Positions 1 through 13,043 of a DNA stretch of 64,000 nt are shown here, piece after piece; the stretch's first letter is position 1, and each line of letters begins with the position of its first letter. The stretch covers positions 1,404,501 through 1,468,500 of the forward strand of contig NW_022145544.1 in assembly GCF_000002235.5 (NCBI RefSeq), given 5' to 3'. The notes under the pieces were generated by a model. That model saw only the letters and a program-made list of their open reading frames with translations, made no database searches and was not told the origin of the DNA. Position numbers and translations under genes: made by a program. Origin of the DNA: Strongylocentrotus purpuratus. Lineage: Eukaryota; Echinodermata; Echinoidea; Camarodonta; Strongylocentrotidae.

Positions 1-14
1 TTATGTTTTTGCAG

Positions 15-3000
15 GAAGAGACGGGAGAGGCCCAGAGAGGATGATGATGATGATCATAAAAGAAGAGATAAATACGGAAGATTTGACAGAGAACAAGACA
101 CTGATTCTGAGATGGAAGAAGGGGAAGTAGTATCACAAGATTCTATGGAGTCTCGGAAGAAAAAACACAAGTCCAAAAAGCACAAGTGAGTGTCTCGTCA
201 TTTCGCAATATTTATGGAATATGATATTTTCTCAAGGAAATTCGGTTACTTTGAAGTAATACATTTGTATCTTGTAGTAGTTACTTTTTATTTTGTTACT
301 CAATGCTTTAGATGTGTAATGGTAAATGAGCTAGCATGTTGATAGGCATGTTAGCCTTCACTTTAATGGAAGACCTTGACCAATTGCACTCCTATGCAAG
401 CCAATATTTTATATATTTCTACTTCATACTGGCCTTTCTTTTGAGTGACGTTTTGTGACTGGGAAGAGTATATAGAGAAAGCCAATGCAGAAGTATAAGG
501 ATTTCCGCAAACCACTAGATGCAAGTGAAATAAATGCATACTTGATATATTGAGCATAAAACTATTTTTGTAAATGTGTGTTATGTTTGATTGTAATGAT
601 CATAATTGTTCTATTGTCTACATAAATGAAATCACTTAGGTCCCATAAGAGGTGCGACAGTAAGAAAAGTGGAAGATATCACAAGAAGTCCTCATCCCGA
701 CATCGCACCACAGGCGAACTTTATTCCGACACGGAAGAGGAAGAGGAGGATCGCCCTGAACGACGCTTGTATTCACGTTCTCCCGACAGTCGTTCTCGCT
801 CGCGGTCACGCTCTCGCACGTCGGACTCTCGGGACAGGAGTAGGAGTAGGGGGAGGAGCCAGAGTAGGGGCAGGAGTAGGAGCAGAAGTAGAGGGAGAAG
901 CAGAAGTAGGAGTAGAAGTAGAGATAGGAGCAGGGGCAGGAGGGATCATAGAGAAAGCAACAAGGAGTCGTCCCATTCTTTCTTGGCATCAAGGTTCTCT
1001 AAGACATCTCACGCCCATTCAGACAAGTCGGAGAGCCCACTCATCACCAGTGCTGTCGCCCTGGAAGATTTCAAGAAGCTGAGGTGAATATTGTAATCTT
1101 TCATTTTCATTATCTCGAATTAAATTTGAGAAGACATCAAGTTGCTTTTAATGTGATTGAATTATGTACACTCTATCATGTATGCTTCAGGCTGTATATA
1201 TTGACACAGTTTTGCAAATATCAGTTTGAATGATAAAATAGAACGTTGCAAGATGAAAACAAAATACTCTCAAATATATGAATTTTTCAAGACAATTGTA
1301 AGCAAGTGTACATTTAAATGTATTTAAGTCAGATGTAGAGAGTCATATTAGAATTATGGACTTATAAGCTATGAAATGAGATACAGAATAAATTACAATA
1401 TTGTTTCTGAATTTGATTTGTTTAAATAAATTCGATCTACTATTATATCATCTTCTTTTACTGTGCTTTCTAAAGAGCAACCTCTTTTTGTGTAACCGAT
1501 CCCCGTCTTAAAGATCCAAACAAGGAATACTTCAAGATATAAATTTCCTGAAAGCATGGAAACTTTTCATACGAGATGTTTCAGTAGAATCAAGTCAAGG
1601 GGTCAGTGACACAAAGACGTAACTCCATTTTGGCCATTTTGAGGAAATTCAGTCTCCTGAAAAGCCCACATTTTTCTGAACATTTTGATATCAAATACTC
1701 ATTTGGGCAAAATATGGAGTTACGTCTTTGTGCCACTGAACCCTCGAAGTATCGTTTTCTGTTGATGTTTTGCCTATGCAGTAAACCTGTGGATGACACT
1801 TCATCGGAAAACGATAGCCCACCACCAACACACTGGAAGCCTGGTCAGAAACCACTCAACACACGTCCATCGTATACCAGTCTAGATATCATGAGGTAGG
1901 AAGGAAGACTTGTCGTTGAATCATGATTGTGATTTGTAATAAGTGTCAGGATCATAATAAATTCCAGCATCGTAGACTTGCCAATTGCTTCCAAATTTAA
2001 ACCTGGGGGGGGGGGGGGGGTGTTTCACAAAGATCCCAATTCGAACTTAACTCTAAGTTGGATTTACAAGTTATGGAGAGCCATTTGTAGCCTTAAAATA
2101 AAACGTATTAAAAAAGTATTTTAGACTTTTTATTAATTCCACATCAAGAACATGAAATCTCCTCGATATTAGAAAACATTTTTGGTTTGACTCTTCATTT
2201 TATGCCTTTTTAAAAAAACTTTCTGCTTTGCATGTCTGTATTTTTATCTGTGATGTCTTTAAAAAAAAATCATCTTATTGTTAGGTAATGAAACTAATAG
2301 TAGGAATCTTTCATTTTCTTTCCTTGTAGCCAAGCACGCAAACAAATAGAGCAGTCAGGAAGGGGTAGTAAGCTTGTGAAGAAGGCTTCGCCTCCTGCCC
2401 TGCTCCACAAGAAATCTCCTTCACCACCACCAACCGCAGCATCATCTAGAAATGCAAGGTAAGAAGATCATGTCACACTTGATATAATTTAAATTTAGAT
2501 GATTTTGTCATTGATCTACGTTGAAATTCTACATAATGTTAACTGGATGTTGCTTCGATTTCCAAGTATTTGTTTCTTTGACCTCTCTTTTTGTGTTCTG
2601 GTGGTGTTCTTTAATCATTCTTATATTTAAGGAATACCTTTTGAAATGTTATCCAATAATTAAGGTCTGCTTTCTGTTGCCGTACTTTACAGCTTTCAGA
2701 AGTGAGTCTTTTTTTAATGTCCAAATTGGAAAATGTGTGAGTGAATTATTGCCATGCAACTGAGAGGGTGTGAAGGTGAATGAAGATTAATGGAGTGTTT
2801 TTAATTTCACTTTGCAGATCTGTGAAAGATGGCAGGCCTTCTGCAGGTGCTGTTGAGCGAAGGCAGAGTGGTGGTCATCCATCCTCGAAGGCTAAAGAAT
2901 CATCCACCAACCCAATTCTATCTAGGAAGCACTCCCTAAGTCCTCTTCATGGAAAGAAAGATGCTAGGTCCTCAGAGTCATCTCATAGTTCATCTTCTAC

Positions 3001-6000
3001 TTACGATTCAATTGATGAGGAAAAGATGTCTCCAGAGCGAAGAGAAGAAAAGAAGTCGTCAAATTCCTCTAGGCCGCCTCCTGTCAAGGAGGCCTTCAAG
3101 TGGAATCCACCCTCTGAAGATGATGAAGCCAGTCCTATTATGATAGAAAGTGAAGATGACAAAAATATGCCACGTTTCCGCAAAAAGAAAAAAGGGGAGG
3201 CTTTGGATGCCAGCAATAAGCAGGAGAAGACCAATGGTAAAAAGGACGGAGAGGATGAAGGGTCACTTAAGGACAGACTGGATACTCTGACATTTCAGAA
3301 TGAAAGGATAAAGCAGTTTGTCTCCACTGTCAAAGAAGATGGGAAAGAGAAAATCAATAAAGATGTGGAGCCGGAGGTTACCAAAGAGCAAGATCAACCA
3401 AGTAGTGCTTCGGTAGAGATCCAGTCTCCCAGCTCCTCTAGTTCCAGCAGTGGCTCTGGAAGTAGTGATTCAGAAGAGGAGACGGAAGGAGACAAGAGAG
3501 ATGATGTGAAGGAGAATGGTAATGTGACAAACCAGGAGGCAAAGAAGGAGGAGCAGCCTGTGAAGGAAGATGGGAAGACTGAAGAGGAGAAAGGGCAAAC
3601 GGCATTTCCAAATCAACAAGTCAAGATGATGTGGAAGAGCAGAAAAAGCCACGAGAAGCCGAGTAATAAGATGCCGAGTCCTGTCCATGCAGAACACAAG
3701 AGGGCCCCATCTCCCAGCCCTAGAAGCCCACCCACCAGCATCCAAGTCATACACGACAGCCCCAAAACCCCAGACGGCAGCCCCAACCCCCAAACCCGAC
3801 CCAGCATCCCTCATACCCCACCCAGCAATGTCCAAGCTGAGCCGAGCAAAGCCCAAACCCCAACCATCAAATCAAGTTCTCTGGCTAGCATCACTCAGAC
3901 GCAACCCAACAAAAGCCACACTCCTTCCAGCGACAAACGTATTCCAAAACGAAATGGTGAGCACCGGAGGAGGTACAGTAGAAGTAGAAGCAGAAGTGGC
4001 AGATCCAGTAGCAGAAGCAGCAGGGGATCGAGATCAGGATGTTCAAGGTCACGGAGTGGGTCCAGCTCTCGCAGCAGAAGCAGGAGTCGAAGCAGGGACG
4101 ATAGCAGAACCAGACGGAGGCGTTCTAGGTCCGATTCTAGAGATAGAGCACGGCACAGGTCACCGAAACGAAGGTGAGTAGACATGTATTACATTGACTA
4201 AAGAAAATAATGGAGCTTACTGATACATATAGTTTTATATTTGTTTTATAAGAAATACATGTCTTTGACAACATAGTGATCTTGAAACATGCAGTCCTTT
4301 ATCTACATCATTACTGAATACAATGCATGTTTTTCTCATTGCTATAGAACATGACCAGTTTCATAAAGAAAACTGGCCAGCTTTACACGTCACCTTTACA
4401 GAAAACACAAAATCTTGAATGTTGCTACTACTGAATTGAATGATTTTGTTGATGTTCACATATATTTGTACCTGTGATCTGTCACAAGTTTGCTGGAAGT
4501 GTTATGTAAATATTTGTTGACACATCTGCTTTTATCTCCCCCATTATACCCCTTTTTCCATATATCTGATTGGCTGGCTTTTTCATCATGTGTGAGGTAA
4601 ATTGTGAGCCCAAAGTGTATCATTTCATCATGTGTGCGTAACAATCCGTTGTAAATGAGTTAAATGTTAGATTCATTCAGTGTGTAGATGGAAATATAAT
4701 TGACAATTATGTCTGAATTAAAAAGAAAACACCCGAAACCCTTACCCAGAACTGTACTTAGGCAACTTGGTCTTTTCACAGGAAGTAAGGGTGTAATCAT
4801 TCTTGATCTTGCTACCATTTCAGATAGAAAACCTTAAGGTTATTGTATGTATCAAGACTGAAATTAAATTTTGACACTATTTGATACGTGCTACTATGGC
4901 CTAATTTAGCCCTGTATGAGATACCTTTGCACTCATGTTATGATCGGGTAGGGAGCATAAATGCATTTGGTTCCAAGTGATAGATTTATTCTGTTTTGTA
5001 TAAAAACATTAAGGAAAACATTACAATGATAGAATTGGGGGAGGGGGTGGGGGTAGTTGACATTGTAAAGCAAGGTCTAAATCCGCCCCCCCCCCTTAAA
5101 ATAGGATCAATGCACAAAAACACTATGGAAATCATTACACAAATACTATCTGTAATTGGGGGGGGGGGGTACTGGGTAAAGTAGGGGTCATAACCCCCCT
5201 CCCCCTTTTTTTTATGTCAGCCAGCATCTACTTAAACTACTTGGAGGGGGCTGGGGAATGTTCTGCACTAGCACCTTGTATTAATGTAATGCACTGCACA
5301 AATACTCCATGGTCATTCATGAGAAAATAGCAGGTACTCTCATGTTGTAGCTACTTTTACTTTCTGCGTTAATATGTGTGTAATTGTGCATAGATTAATT
5401 ATTAAGAATATATATTAGACCGAGGGTTATTTTTCTAGTATTCAATGATCTTTGGATTGATATATTGTGATACATTTCATTATGTACTTGACCTTCACAT
5501 GGAGAATAATATGTTTGTCAGAGTACATCATTTGCGTTTATGAGAAGCTCTTGCAGATTTCATTTGAAGTATTGTATTCCATTACTTTTGAAGCATACAC
5601 TCCTAGTTTTTAAATAAATGGTCAAGCTCTTTAGTCTTGCAAATATATATATACTGAAAGGAAAAAGATATAGACAAAGTAACCTTTTTTTCTCCTTTGT
5701 GTCATATCTTCATTGAATTTTAAATGGTTTGCTCTGTTAATTTAAATTGTAATCTGCATATTAAGGGAGCTTAGCAAAATCAAGTGGCATGTATTACTGC
5801 AGTTTGTTTACGAAGGCACCCATGTGCTCTATCATTCCCCTCCATATGAACATTTTAGCCACAGCAGGCATACATCAGAAGTAGTAATTCATGTTCTAAT
5901 GAAGGCAAAGCCTGTTCAGCTAGATCTCAGATGAGAGAAATACGGTATTCAACTGACTGGATAAAGTACTGTCCATGATAGCAACAATTTACAAGCCTTT

Positions 6001-8097
6001 CTATTCTGCTGAGCCACCCATTACCCCAAAGTTTTGTTTCTTTACATTTGTACTAACACACTTCATTCTAGAATACTAATTGCAATTTTATGTTCACATG
6101 AAACAGCATTTTAGAACAGAACCATCTCATTTTACTTTATCAGTGTAAATTGTTCTGTTTATGTCCGTTGAAAAGAGAAGATGTTTTTCAAGTAATAAAC
6201 TAAAGCCCCAATTGATCATTTAATGGCACCAGGGACTAAGGTAATTTTCTGAACTACCGGTAGTGCGATTTTCATTAGATAGAGGTACTTATTTTATTTA
6301 TTCCCCAAATGAAGGGAAAAGGCAGGAAAATAAAGTTTCCTATACAATTTAGATTATGTACCCTTCATGAGAAATTGCCATTTATAATGATGAGTGCACA
6401 TCACAAATCAAATGCTTGTTAATACTAACCAAGTAGCAGTGTAGAAGCTTGTCTAATCAGATGCTATTTGAGATGTCTATCTATTCTTGCTCTCACCAGA
6501 TACTATTTTTATGTTTTCATGTGCAGGCATCGCCACTATTCCTCTTCTTCATACTCATCATACCGTAGTAGGTCCAGGTCACGTGATCGCAGTCGCCGTT
6601 CTCGTAGTCCTCGTCGAAAATCATCCTATGGCCGTAGCAGAGATAGGCACAGGAGACGATCGTAAGAAGCCTTATCATTTTACCTATTAATAATTTCTCT
6701 TGCGAAGGCTAATATGCAGTGATGACCTTTGCAAAAGGATTGAAGATACTGGGGGGGGGGTGGGGTGAGCTCGTACACGGAAGAATCCAAGCAAATGGCT
6801 TTGAAACAAAAACAAACAAATGAGGAAATGGAGTCGAAATGAAATAATTTTCATACTTAGTTGTAAGGTAGCAAATAGTGTCATCGAGTAATTTTGCTAT
6901 AGATTTAGTTGTCTGGAGGATTCTAAAATTACATCTCTATATTTTAATAGTGGATTAGATGTAGTGTCTCCTCATAAGAATTTCTTGTAATAATTTTATT
7001 ATGTGCAAAGTGTATCTGTATAGTTTCCAGAAAAAATGAATTATGTATGGAAAAAAAAGAAGTAATATCTTTGTTTACCTTTCTGTTGGAAATAAAATAA
7101 ATATGAATATGAATATGTCTCCAGCAAGTATGAAAAAAATTTGACAAGGTTTTGATTTTCACCCTGTGTTTGTCTTTCAGTCGTAGCAGGTCTGACACAA
7201 GGTCACGTTCAAGGTCACGCTCACGCTCAAGGTCGCGTTCAAGGTCACCCTATCGCAGGCGTTCATCTAGAGGGCGACATTCCAGGTCCAGGAGCAGGGG
7301 AAGAAGGTGAACTACTCTTCCATGTGAAATGCTTGAATCAAAGCAAGGCCCTGCACTCACAGTGTTCCAAGTGTAACCACTGTGAAGTGATGAATTTAGA
7401 ATCTTAATTAGATATGACCCATGAAAATCGGAACATTTATGAGTACCGATACCTGCTAATAATTTTTACTTGTACCGTATGCATGGCATATGGCAAAAAC
7501 TTTCCTTTCGTGAATATCATCAGAACCATTACAGCCTCTTTGAAAAAAAAAATCAGACTATTCAGGTCAAGATCTTTACAGATTTAAAAATAGCCTAAGA
7601 CACAGAGTTTTAAAGCCTCTCTGCACTAGTTTGGCCAAGAAGGATTAAACCTCCCTGCATGGTCACTGACAGGTGGTTATCTCATCAAATCAGCTCTCAA
7701 TTAACATAAGAAAAAGGGGAATATGGGGGACCAATGGTCACCGATTAGACATTGTTTGCTATAGAGGGCGCAAGTAGCTATAAGTAGTGCAGTTGGGCTT
7801 TAAGATACATATCTCTACAATACTTGAAAGATCTGTGGATTTCGATGTGTCATGTTTGTCAGCAATAATGACCAACATTATCCATTATTCCCTCTCTTGG
7901 GCAGGTCTAGAGAGAGTAGCAGACGTCATTCTGACGGACGCCATAGGAGTCGTTCCCGTAGCCCGCGTCAGAGTTACAGCAGGAGTCGTAGTCGTAGCAG
8001 GCGTAGACACAAGTCTCGCTCACTATCACGCTCTTTTGACGACCAGGTTTATGGCAGGCGTCGCAGATCACGTAGCAGATCAGTTAGTAGTCGCTAG
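15..8097 (+). CDS. NKTR: NKTR-like SR-rich cyclophilin, 3' part (8 exons)
   Basis: Eight exons are joined: 15-185, 640-1083, 1782-1895, 2330-2458, 2818-4173, 6527-6661, 7181-7306 and 7905-8097 (TAG stop). All have AG/GT borders, and together they give about 888 residues. The product is highly charged and ends in long Arg-Ser runs. Two short motifs match vertebrate NKTR in the same order: DSPPPxxWKPGQKP (exon at 1782) and AFKWNPP followed by acidic residues (near 3090). NKTR family proteins carry an N-terminal cyclophilin-type peptidyl-prolyl isomerase domain and a long SR tail, and act in nuclear speckles and splicing. The isomerase domain is not in the window, so the gene starts upstream. 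Every intron is phase 2 and every complete internal exon is a multiple of three. The main alternative is the related SR cyclophilin PPIG, but the WKPGQKP motif favours NKTR. Confidence 0.85.
1598..1745. repeat. 148-bp hairpin MITE in NKTR intron
   Basis: Arms of about 30 bp are near-perfect inverted repeats. The left arm begins GGGGTCAGTGACACAAAGAC and the right arm ends with its complement (GTCTTTGTGCCACTGAACCC). There is no coding content. It looks like a small non-autonomous DNA transposon, and no target duplication was resolved. Confidence 0.75.
2005..2222. repeat. truncated foldback element, family with TGTTTCACAAAGAT ends
   Basis: A 16-bp G run is followed by TGTTTCACAAAGATCC and about 200 bp that match the element at 39453-39766. 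Shared blocks include GGAGAGCCATTTGTAGCCTT and CATCAAGAACATGAAATCTC. The matching right terminus is missing, so this copy is incomplete. Confidence 0.7.
2818..4173 (+). other. NKTR: large low-complexity exon of the NKTR-like gene
   Basis: This 1356-nt exon encodes 452 residues in three zones. The first is Ser/Lys/Glu-rich with the AFKWNPP motif. The second, at about 3610-3900, is Pro/Ser/Thr-rich with many SPxP and TPP units. The third, from about 3960, is an Arg-Ser zone. Several long antisense or shifted frames are open here only because of biased composition. The exon starts after a TTTGCAG acceptor and ends at a GTGAGT donor, both phase 2. Confidence 0.8.
7608..7802. repeat. AAAGCC...GGCTTT inverted-repeat element, copy 1
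   Basis: Ends are TTTAAAGCCTCTCTGCACTA and its approximate complement TAGTGCAGTTGGGCTTTAA. Diagnostic inner blocks are GGTCACTGACAGGTGG, GGGGGACCAATGGTCACCG and GAGGGCGCAAGTAGCTATAA. Related copies are at 15141-15286, 26745-26939 and 43065-43248, with an end fragment near 11000. Confidence 0.8.
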
Positions 8098-9915
8098 TGG
8101 GGGGAAGGCTGGCTTAGGCTGGGGGTAGATGTACTTTAATTAAATATGAAATATGAAAGTTTTTATTTTCGTTTTTTTTTCTTCAATTACTATTAAATAT
8201 TTCAGAAAAGTGTTTGTCTGGCCTATGTTCATGTTTTTCAGCTTCTTTTATTGATTTTAAAATGGTGGAGAAAAGGGTAGCAGAACTTTGTTCCATTTAG
8301 CTACATTGTATTTGGTGGTGGTAAGATGACTAATGTAATGTGAATGGTTGTTGTATTCTGTTGATGTTTTGCCTCAATAAGAAACTGAAAAACAAGGCAG
8401 TTGGTTATTTTGAATGAAAGTGAACTACATGAAAAGTGCTATACTTTTGATGCTTCCCGTTCAAGAATTTTAAGATTATTTTAAAACTGGACTTTAAGCG
8501 AGTTGATGTGTTGAGATGCACATTACAGTGATAAGAACCTTTATAATCTTTCAAAAAGTTTACTCTAATTATTTGTATAAAGACTCATTTGCTTTAGAAA
8601 TCTTTCAGTGAAGAAGACTGTGAACCTAGTACTTGTATGAGAAAAACAGAATTATTAATGTCTGATTCGATGGTTAATAACTACCAACTTAAAGTACTAT
8701 CATGCTGAAAATGTGTTTCCAGTTAAAGTAATGGACACTAAATGTAATTTAGATGAAGACTAGCATAAAAGATGACTACAGATATTTTCTTCATTTATGC
8801 AGCAGAAACTTTGCTTACACAGTGCATCACCACATTGTTTGCAAGTGATTTAATTGGATCGAAGGCTAAGAGGCAAAATACATGTCTTTTTTTTGGGGGG
8901 GGGGGATTTCAGTCTGATACTTGCCAAGTTGGCTATGCTTTGCCCCATTTCTATTTTAATACCAGCATTACAGAAATGAAATGTTAGTAATATGTTTGTA
9001 TGACCTTCGTCAAAGCTTATAACCCTTCAGATAGTTCAGACTAAATGCAGTGTAATGGTTTTTGTTAATTTGTTTTCACATGAACCCACTATTGTGTTGC
9101 CCTTGAAAAGTTATCAAATTGATGGATTATGTAACATATTCAGTTCGTTTGTAAAATTGCAGCTTGCACTATGTAAAAAAGCTTATGTATGTACATGTAT
9201 GACGTACAATTTAAGGCAAAGATTTGTGTGCATTTCGTTTTAATTCCAGATCCTGTTGGTTGCTTTCTTTCATTGTTTAAGTAATTATGATTCAGGTGCA
9301 AAGAAGTATGGCATTTCTTGCAAAGTGTTATAATTGTATATGTTTGTAGTTCTGTTTGGTATGGGTCATGAAGCTTTATAACGAGTTGTATATATTGGGA
9401 ATCGCCTTGATTAGTTATATGGTACATTTTGGGAAAGTTACTGGCTATGGTTGTAAATCTTTGAGCAAAATTGTAATGTAATTGGCAAGATGAGGTTTAT
9501 TTGAGTAATTTGTGTTTTGTGTTTGATATGTCCTACTGTAACTGAAGTGTAGCATTGGTAATTCTACAGTGGTTAGACAAAGTATGATATTTAGAAAAAA
9601 CATTGTTTGTACAATCTGGACAAGTTTTCCAGTTAAAGTCACATTTGCCAAATTAGGTGAAAGTTTCCTGTAAGTTCCAAGATGTATATGTCCAATTTAA
9701 TTGGAATGTAGAAGGATATTCATGTTTACATTGTCAGTAGAGTAGTTCAGTTCAATTCAGTTTAATTGCACCTGAAGCAAAGATAAATCTCATCGGGTTT
9801 CTGTAGTGTAGAAACAATGAACTTAATTAGACCCAATATTTTTTTACGATTCATGTTATAAATTGTTTGTCTTGGGAAGCCCTTGTTTGGTGAATAAAAT
9901 TAGTTTCAACGTCAC
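8098..9915 (+). other. probable 3' UTR of the NKTR-like gene
   Basis: This non-coding AT-rich stretch follows the TAG stop. A canonical AATAAA signal at 9893-9898 would end the transcript near 9915. A G run occurs near 8895. No other gene or clear repeat was found. The extent is inferred from the polyadenylation signal only. Confidence 0.45.
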
Positions 9916-12900
9916 TTTCTGGATGGATTTGGGTAATCTTTTTCTTTTATGCATTACAGGCAATTCCCATTATCAAGTGACTAATGTATGTAGTATGGTG
10001 AAAATGTGAAGGAAAAACTGCTTGTTCCAATTTGTATGAAGTTGTTTAAACAACCAGTATGTTGGGCAAGTCTCTTGAGTTATAAATTGTGAAAGGTACA
10101 ACATGTACCGTACTTGGGTGAAAATGTACAGGACAATTTACAAATGATGCACAGGTTTGAGTGCGTCGGTAAGGATTGTGTGCACAAGGTACCTTTGAAT
10201 GGTTTGAACCCACAAATTAAACCTGTGCACCATCTGTTTTATAAGATGGAGCCCCAAAAATTGTCAAAAATACAAAATTTTGTTATTTTACAGATTTACC
10301 AGATGCATGGCAAAATCATGAAATTAAAAAAAAAATTAAAAAATTCAGTGCACATTAAACTGAATTTTAAAAAAAAATCAATAAAACAAAATTACTGAAT
10401 TTTTTTTCAAAAAACACAAAAAACAAATAATTATCACCAAAAAAATAATTAACAAAAAAATAATTAAAAAAAAAAATTATATAAAAAAAAAATTATTAAA
10501 AAAAAAAATTAAAGGATATCGGTGGTATCGATTGCTGATGTCGCGTGCATCCAGTAAAAATAATTACATGTTAATTGACCATTCAGATTCTACACATCTT
10601 ATCATCATCAATAGTGATCTGTCAGTTTATGACAGGTTCAGTGACCCATTCAAAATTCTATACATATTTAATTTCTCAGATTTTTTTTTTTTTTTTTTTT
10701 TTTTTGGGGGGGGGTGGGTGGGTTGAATTAAATGACAATATTTTTGAAGGTGAACAATGGTACACCGTGTTGGCAATGGTCAGAAACGGAGCTGATCTTG
10801 GCTTGTTAACACATTATTTATGGGAACGATTACCTAAACTCTTCAGCTCATATTATTCGGAGATTCAAAACATCACATGTTGGCATTTTTTTCTAAAGTA
10901 AAGATATTAGATTAAAGCAACTTGTGACTAGATCAGTCGATTCTTTAGCTTAGTTTAGTGAATTCAATTACCTCTTTAATTTCCAATCATTACCCATTTA
11001 AAGCCTGTCTGCACTTGTTTGGTCGCAATGTTGTCTCATGTTCTGTAGAATATCCACTACCAATAAACAAAGTAGATACGGTGATTGCAGAAAAACATTT
11101 CTTGAAATACACTCAATAAAGCATAATTGCAACACAAATCACTCAATGCACAATCCTTATCATTTTTTGTTGTAAGTCTTCAAAAGCCTCTTAATAATTC
11201 ACAACAGATTGACAATGTAGTTTGATAAACCACTTTACATGCATTTTATTCAAGTTGTTCACTTTTGTCTTAAACAATAATTGCCCTCAGGCTTGGAATG
11301 GCTTCCTCTATCCACTCTCCCTTTCTCCTTCCATCCTTGCCCCCCCCCCCCAAAAAAAACCCACTCCCGGTACTTACGCCCCTTGTTTGGGAACAAACAT
11401 ATACGTCCATAAAGTAAGGCTCATCTCGAAGCGAAAGACAGCGGCATATGGCTACCACTGGATATAATGCAAGACCAATTGGGCAGGTTGGGCAAAGGTC
11501 TCTGTCCTTTCATATTCAATATGCCTGAAATCCATCTATCCCTTTAAGCTTTCATGTATGACTAAGTATGGGAAGAACCATTGCAGAACACTTCTGAGAA
11601 CAAAAAGACCTATTCTACGGATGATAAGACTAGATAGTATCTTGGCTCTTTTTTAATATACCTTTCCTTTCTGTACTTACTGCCAATATTACACAGTGCA
11701 TTGTTTCCAACAAAGTTAACATTCTCCTATACTGAATTAACACACTTTGTCAGGTTCCTCAACATTACTCAAATGTGCCTAATTAACCGTTACCATCGTT
11801 GAGATAGTTGCACTTGTATTTTCTTTTTCTGGTGTAAGGAATCGAGTAAGAAACATAATTCTTCGCACAATTGAAGGGAAATCCAACCTTGATAGCAAAC
11901 TACTCAAGAAGAAGCTCAAAAATCAGAGAAGCATATTTGTAAAAGTTTGAATGAAATTAGACCAAAATTGAGAAAATCATTTTTGAAAGCTACAATCACT
12001 GTAGGTATGGCCTCTTCAAATTGGCTGAATCAGGAATGTCTCTGTGATGTAGTGGCGTACAACTTTCCCATTCCAACCCACAAAATGACTAAAGTTTAAA
12101 ATTTACAAAAAATGACTTGGGGTGGTCTTTTCTTTTTAGATGACCTGTAATAATATACTCCCCATAATATATTATGAGTAGTGCCCCAAGGGTGAAGGCA
12201 CTTGGGAGAAAAACAGAAGTTAGCGATATTTTGGTACAAAACAAATGGGAGACTTATCCATCACTGCATCACCATCACAATTTTTTCTCCCAATTTTCTT
12301 ATCAGTGGTCCGATTTATTTTAAACTTTCACCATTCCGTTTCTCAGATTTTCTGCTCTCATTAAAATGACTTATTACAAGGGTTGGATTGCCCTTTAAAT
12401 GTGTAGCTATGAGGACCTAGAAATATCCCAGGGTCACATGAAATATATATCTTTCTTTATGGACTGACAGATCCTGTAATGTTTCGAATGCCAATCCCAC
12501 ATCAGTATTTCTTTACAATAGCACACAATTATAAACACCTACAGGAACACTTTGTAAGAATTTGACATGTCTACCGGTAACTTTATTTTGGTTTCTGCCA
12601 TGGTCCATGTAGCCATATTATTCTTTCCATAATCCCCCTCTCAATTTAAACCAAATATCACGATTGGAGCATTCATCAAAAGGGTCATAACGTCAAATTG
12701 CATGTTAGGTCTGGAATGTTGGACAAACTATGATAATACAATTAAACACCTTTCAAAATGGAAAACAAATTGATGAACAAACAAATTAAGGGGCAAGAAT
12801 AGTTACTTTACTATTGAAAAGGGACAGGAAAGATGCCAAAAAATGTAGTTTACTTTCTACACTCAAATTAGTAACCATTTTCTCTTCTTTTGTTACAATG

Positions 12901-13043
12901 TATTTTTTCAGTCTCTACTTCATTTTTTAAAACCGATTTACTCTGTCAAACTTTGCATTGATGCACGCAATCCCTTCTCATTTTGCATCAGCCCATGCCA
13001 TCAACACTTCTTCCTCTTTCCAACTCCAAAGTCACCCCCTCGC
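9916..13043. other. spacer between NKTR-like gene and translin
   Basis: No gene is supported here. The stretch holds an imperfect hairpin at about 10144-10232 (TGCACAGGTTT and its complement), an A-rich low-complexity block at about 10260-10515, a T run followed by a G run at about 10681-10713, and an end fragment of the AAAGCC element at about 10999-11030. The part nearest 13043 is probably the translin 3' UTR. TTTATT at 12582-12587 reads as AATAAA on the minus strand. Confidence 0.5.
10260..10515. repeat. A-rich low-complexity block
   Basis: It consists of repeated A runs of 5-9 bp separated by short TT, ATT or CA steps, with no unit long enough to call a minisatellite. It may be a decayed retroposon tail. 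The open frame through it (Lys/Asn-rich) is compositional. Confidence 0.6.

Larger units (their letters stand above)
186..7904 (+). other. introns of the NKTR-like gene
   Basis: The introns are 186-639, 1084-1781, 1896-2329, 2459-2817, 4174-6526, 6662-7180 and 7307-7904. I see no other gene in them. The second holds a hairpin element at 1598-1745 that ends 36 bp before the next exon. The third holds a truncated foldback element from 2005. The 2353-bp fifth intron has several G or C runs (about 5085-5200) and no recognisable element. The sixth has a G run near 6751. The last holds a complete inverted-repeat element at 7608-7802. Confidence 0.7.

Noticed and set aside
636..992. 118-codon antisense open frame across the SR exon
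   Set aside because: It is the shadow of the Arg-Ser codons on the other strand, and it overlaps a better-supported exon.
3470..3856. Antisense open frame in the large NKTR exon
   Set aside because: Low-complexity complement of Ser/Pro/Glu codons, with no recognisable motif.
10114..10398. 94-codon Lys-rich frame
   Set aside because: It runs into the A-rich block and contains a hairpin repeat, so it is compositional.
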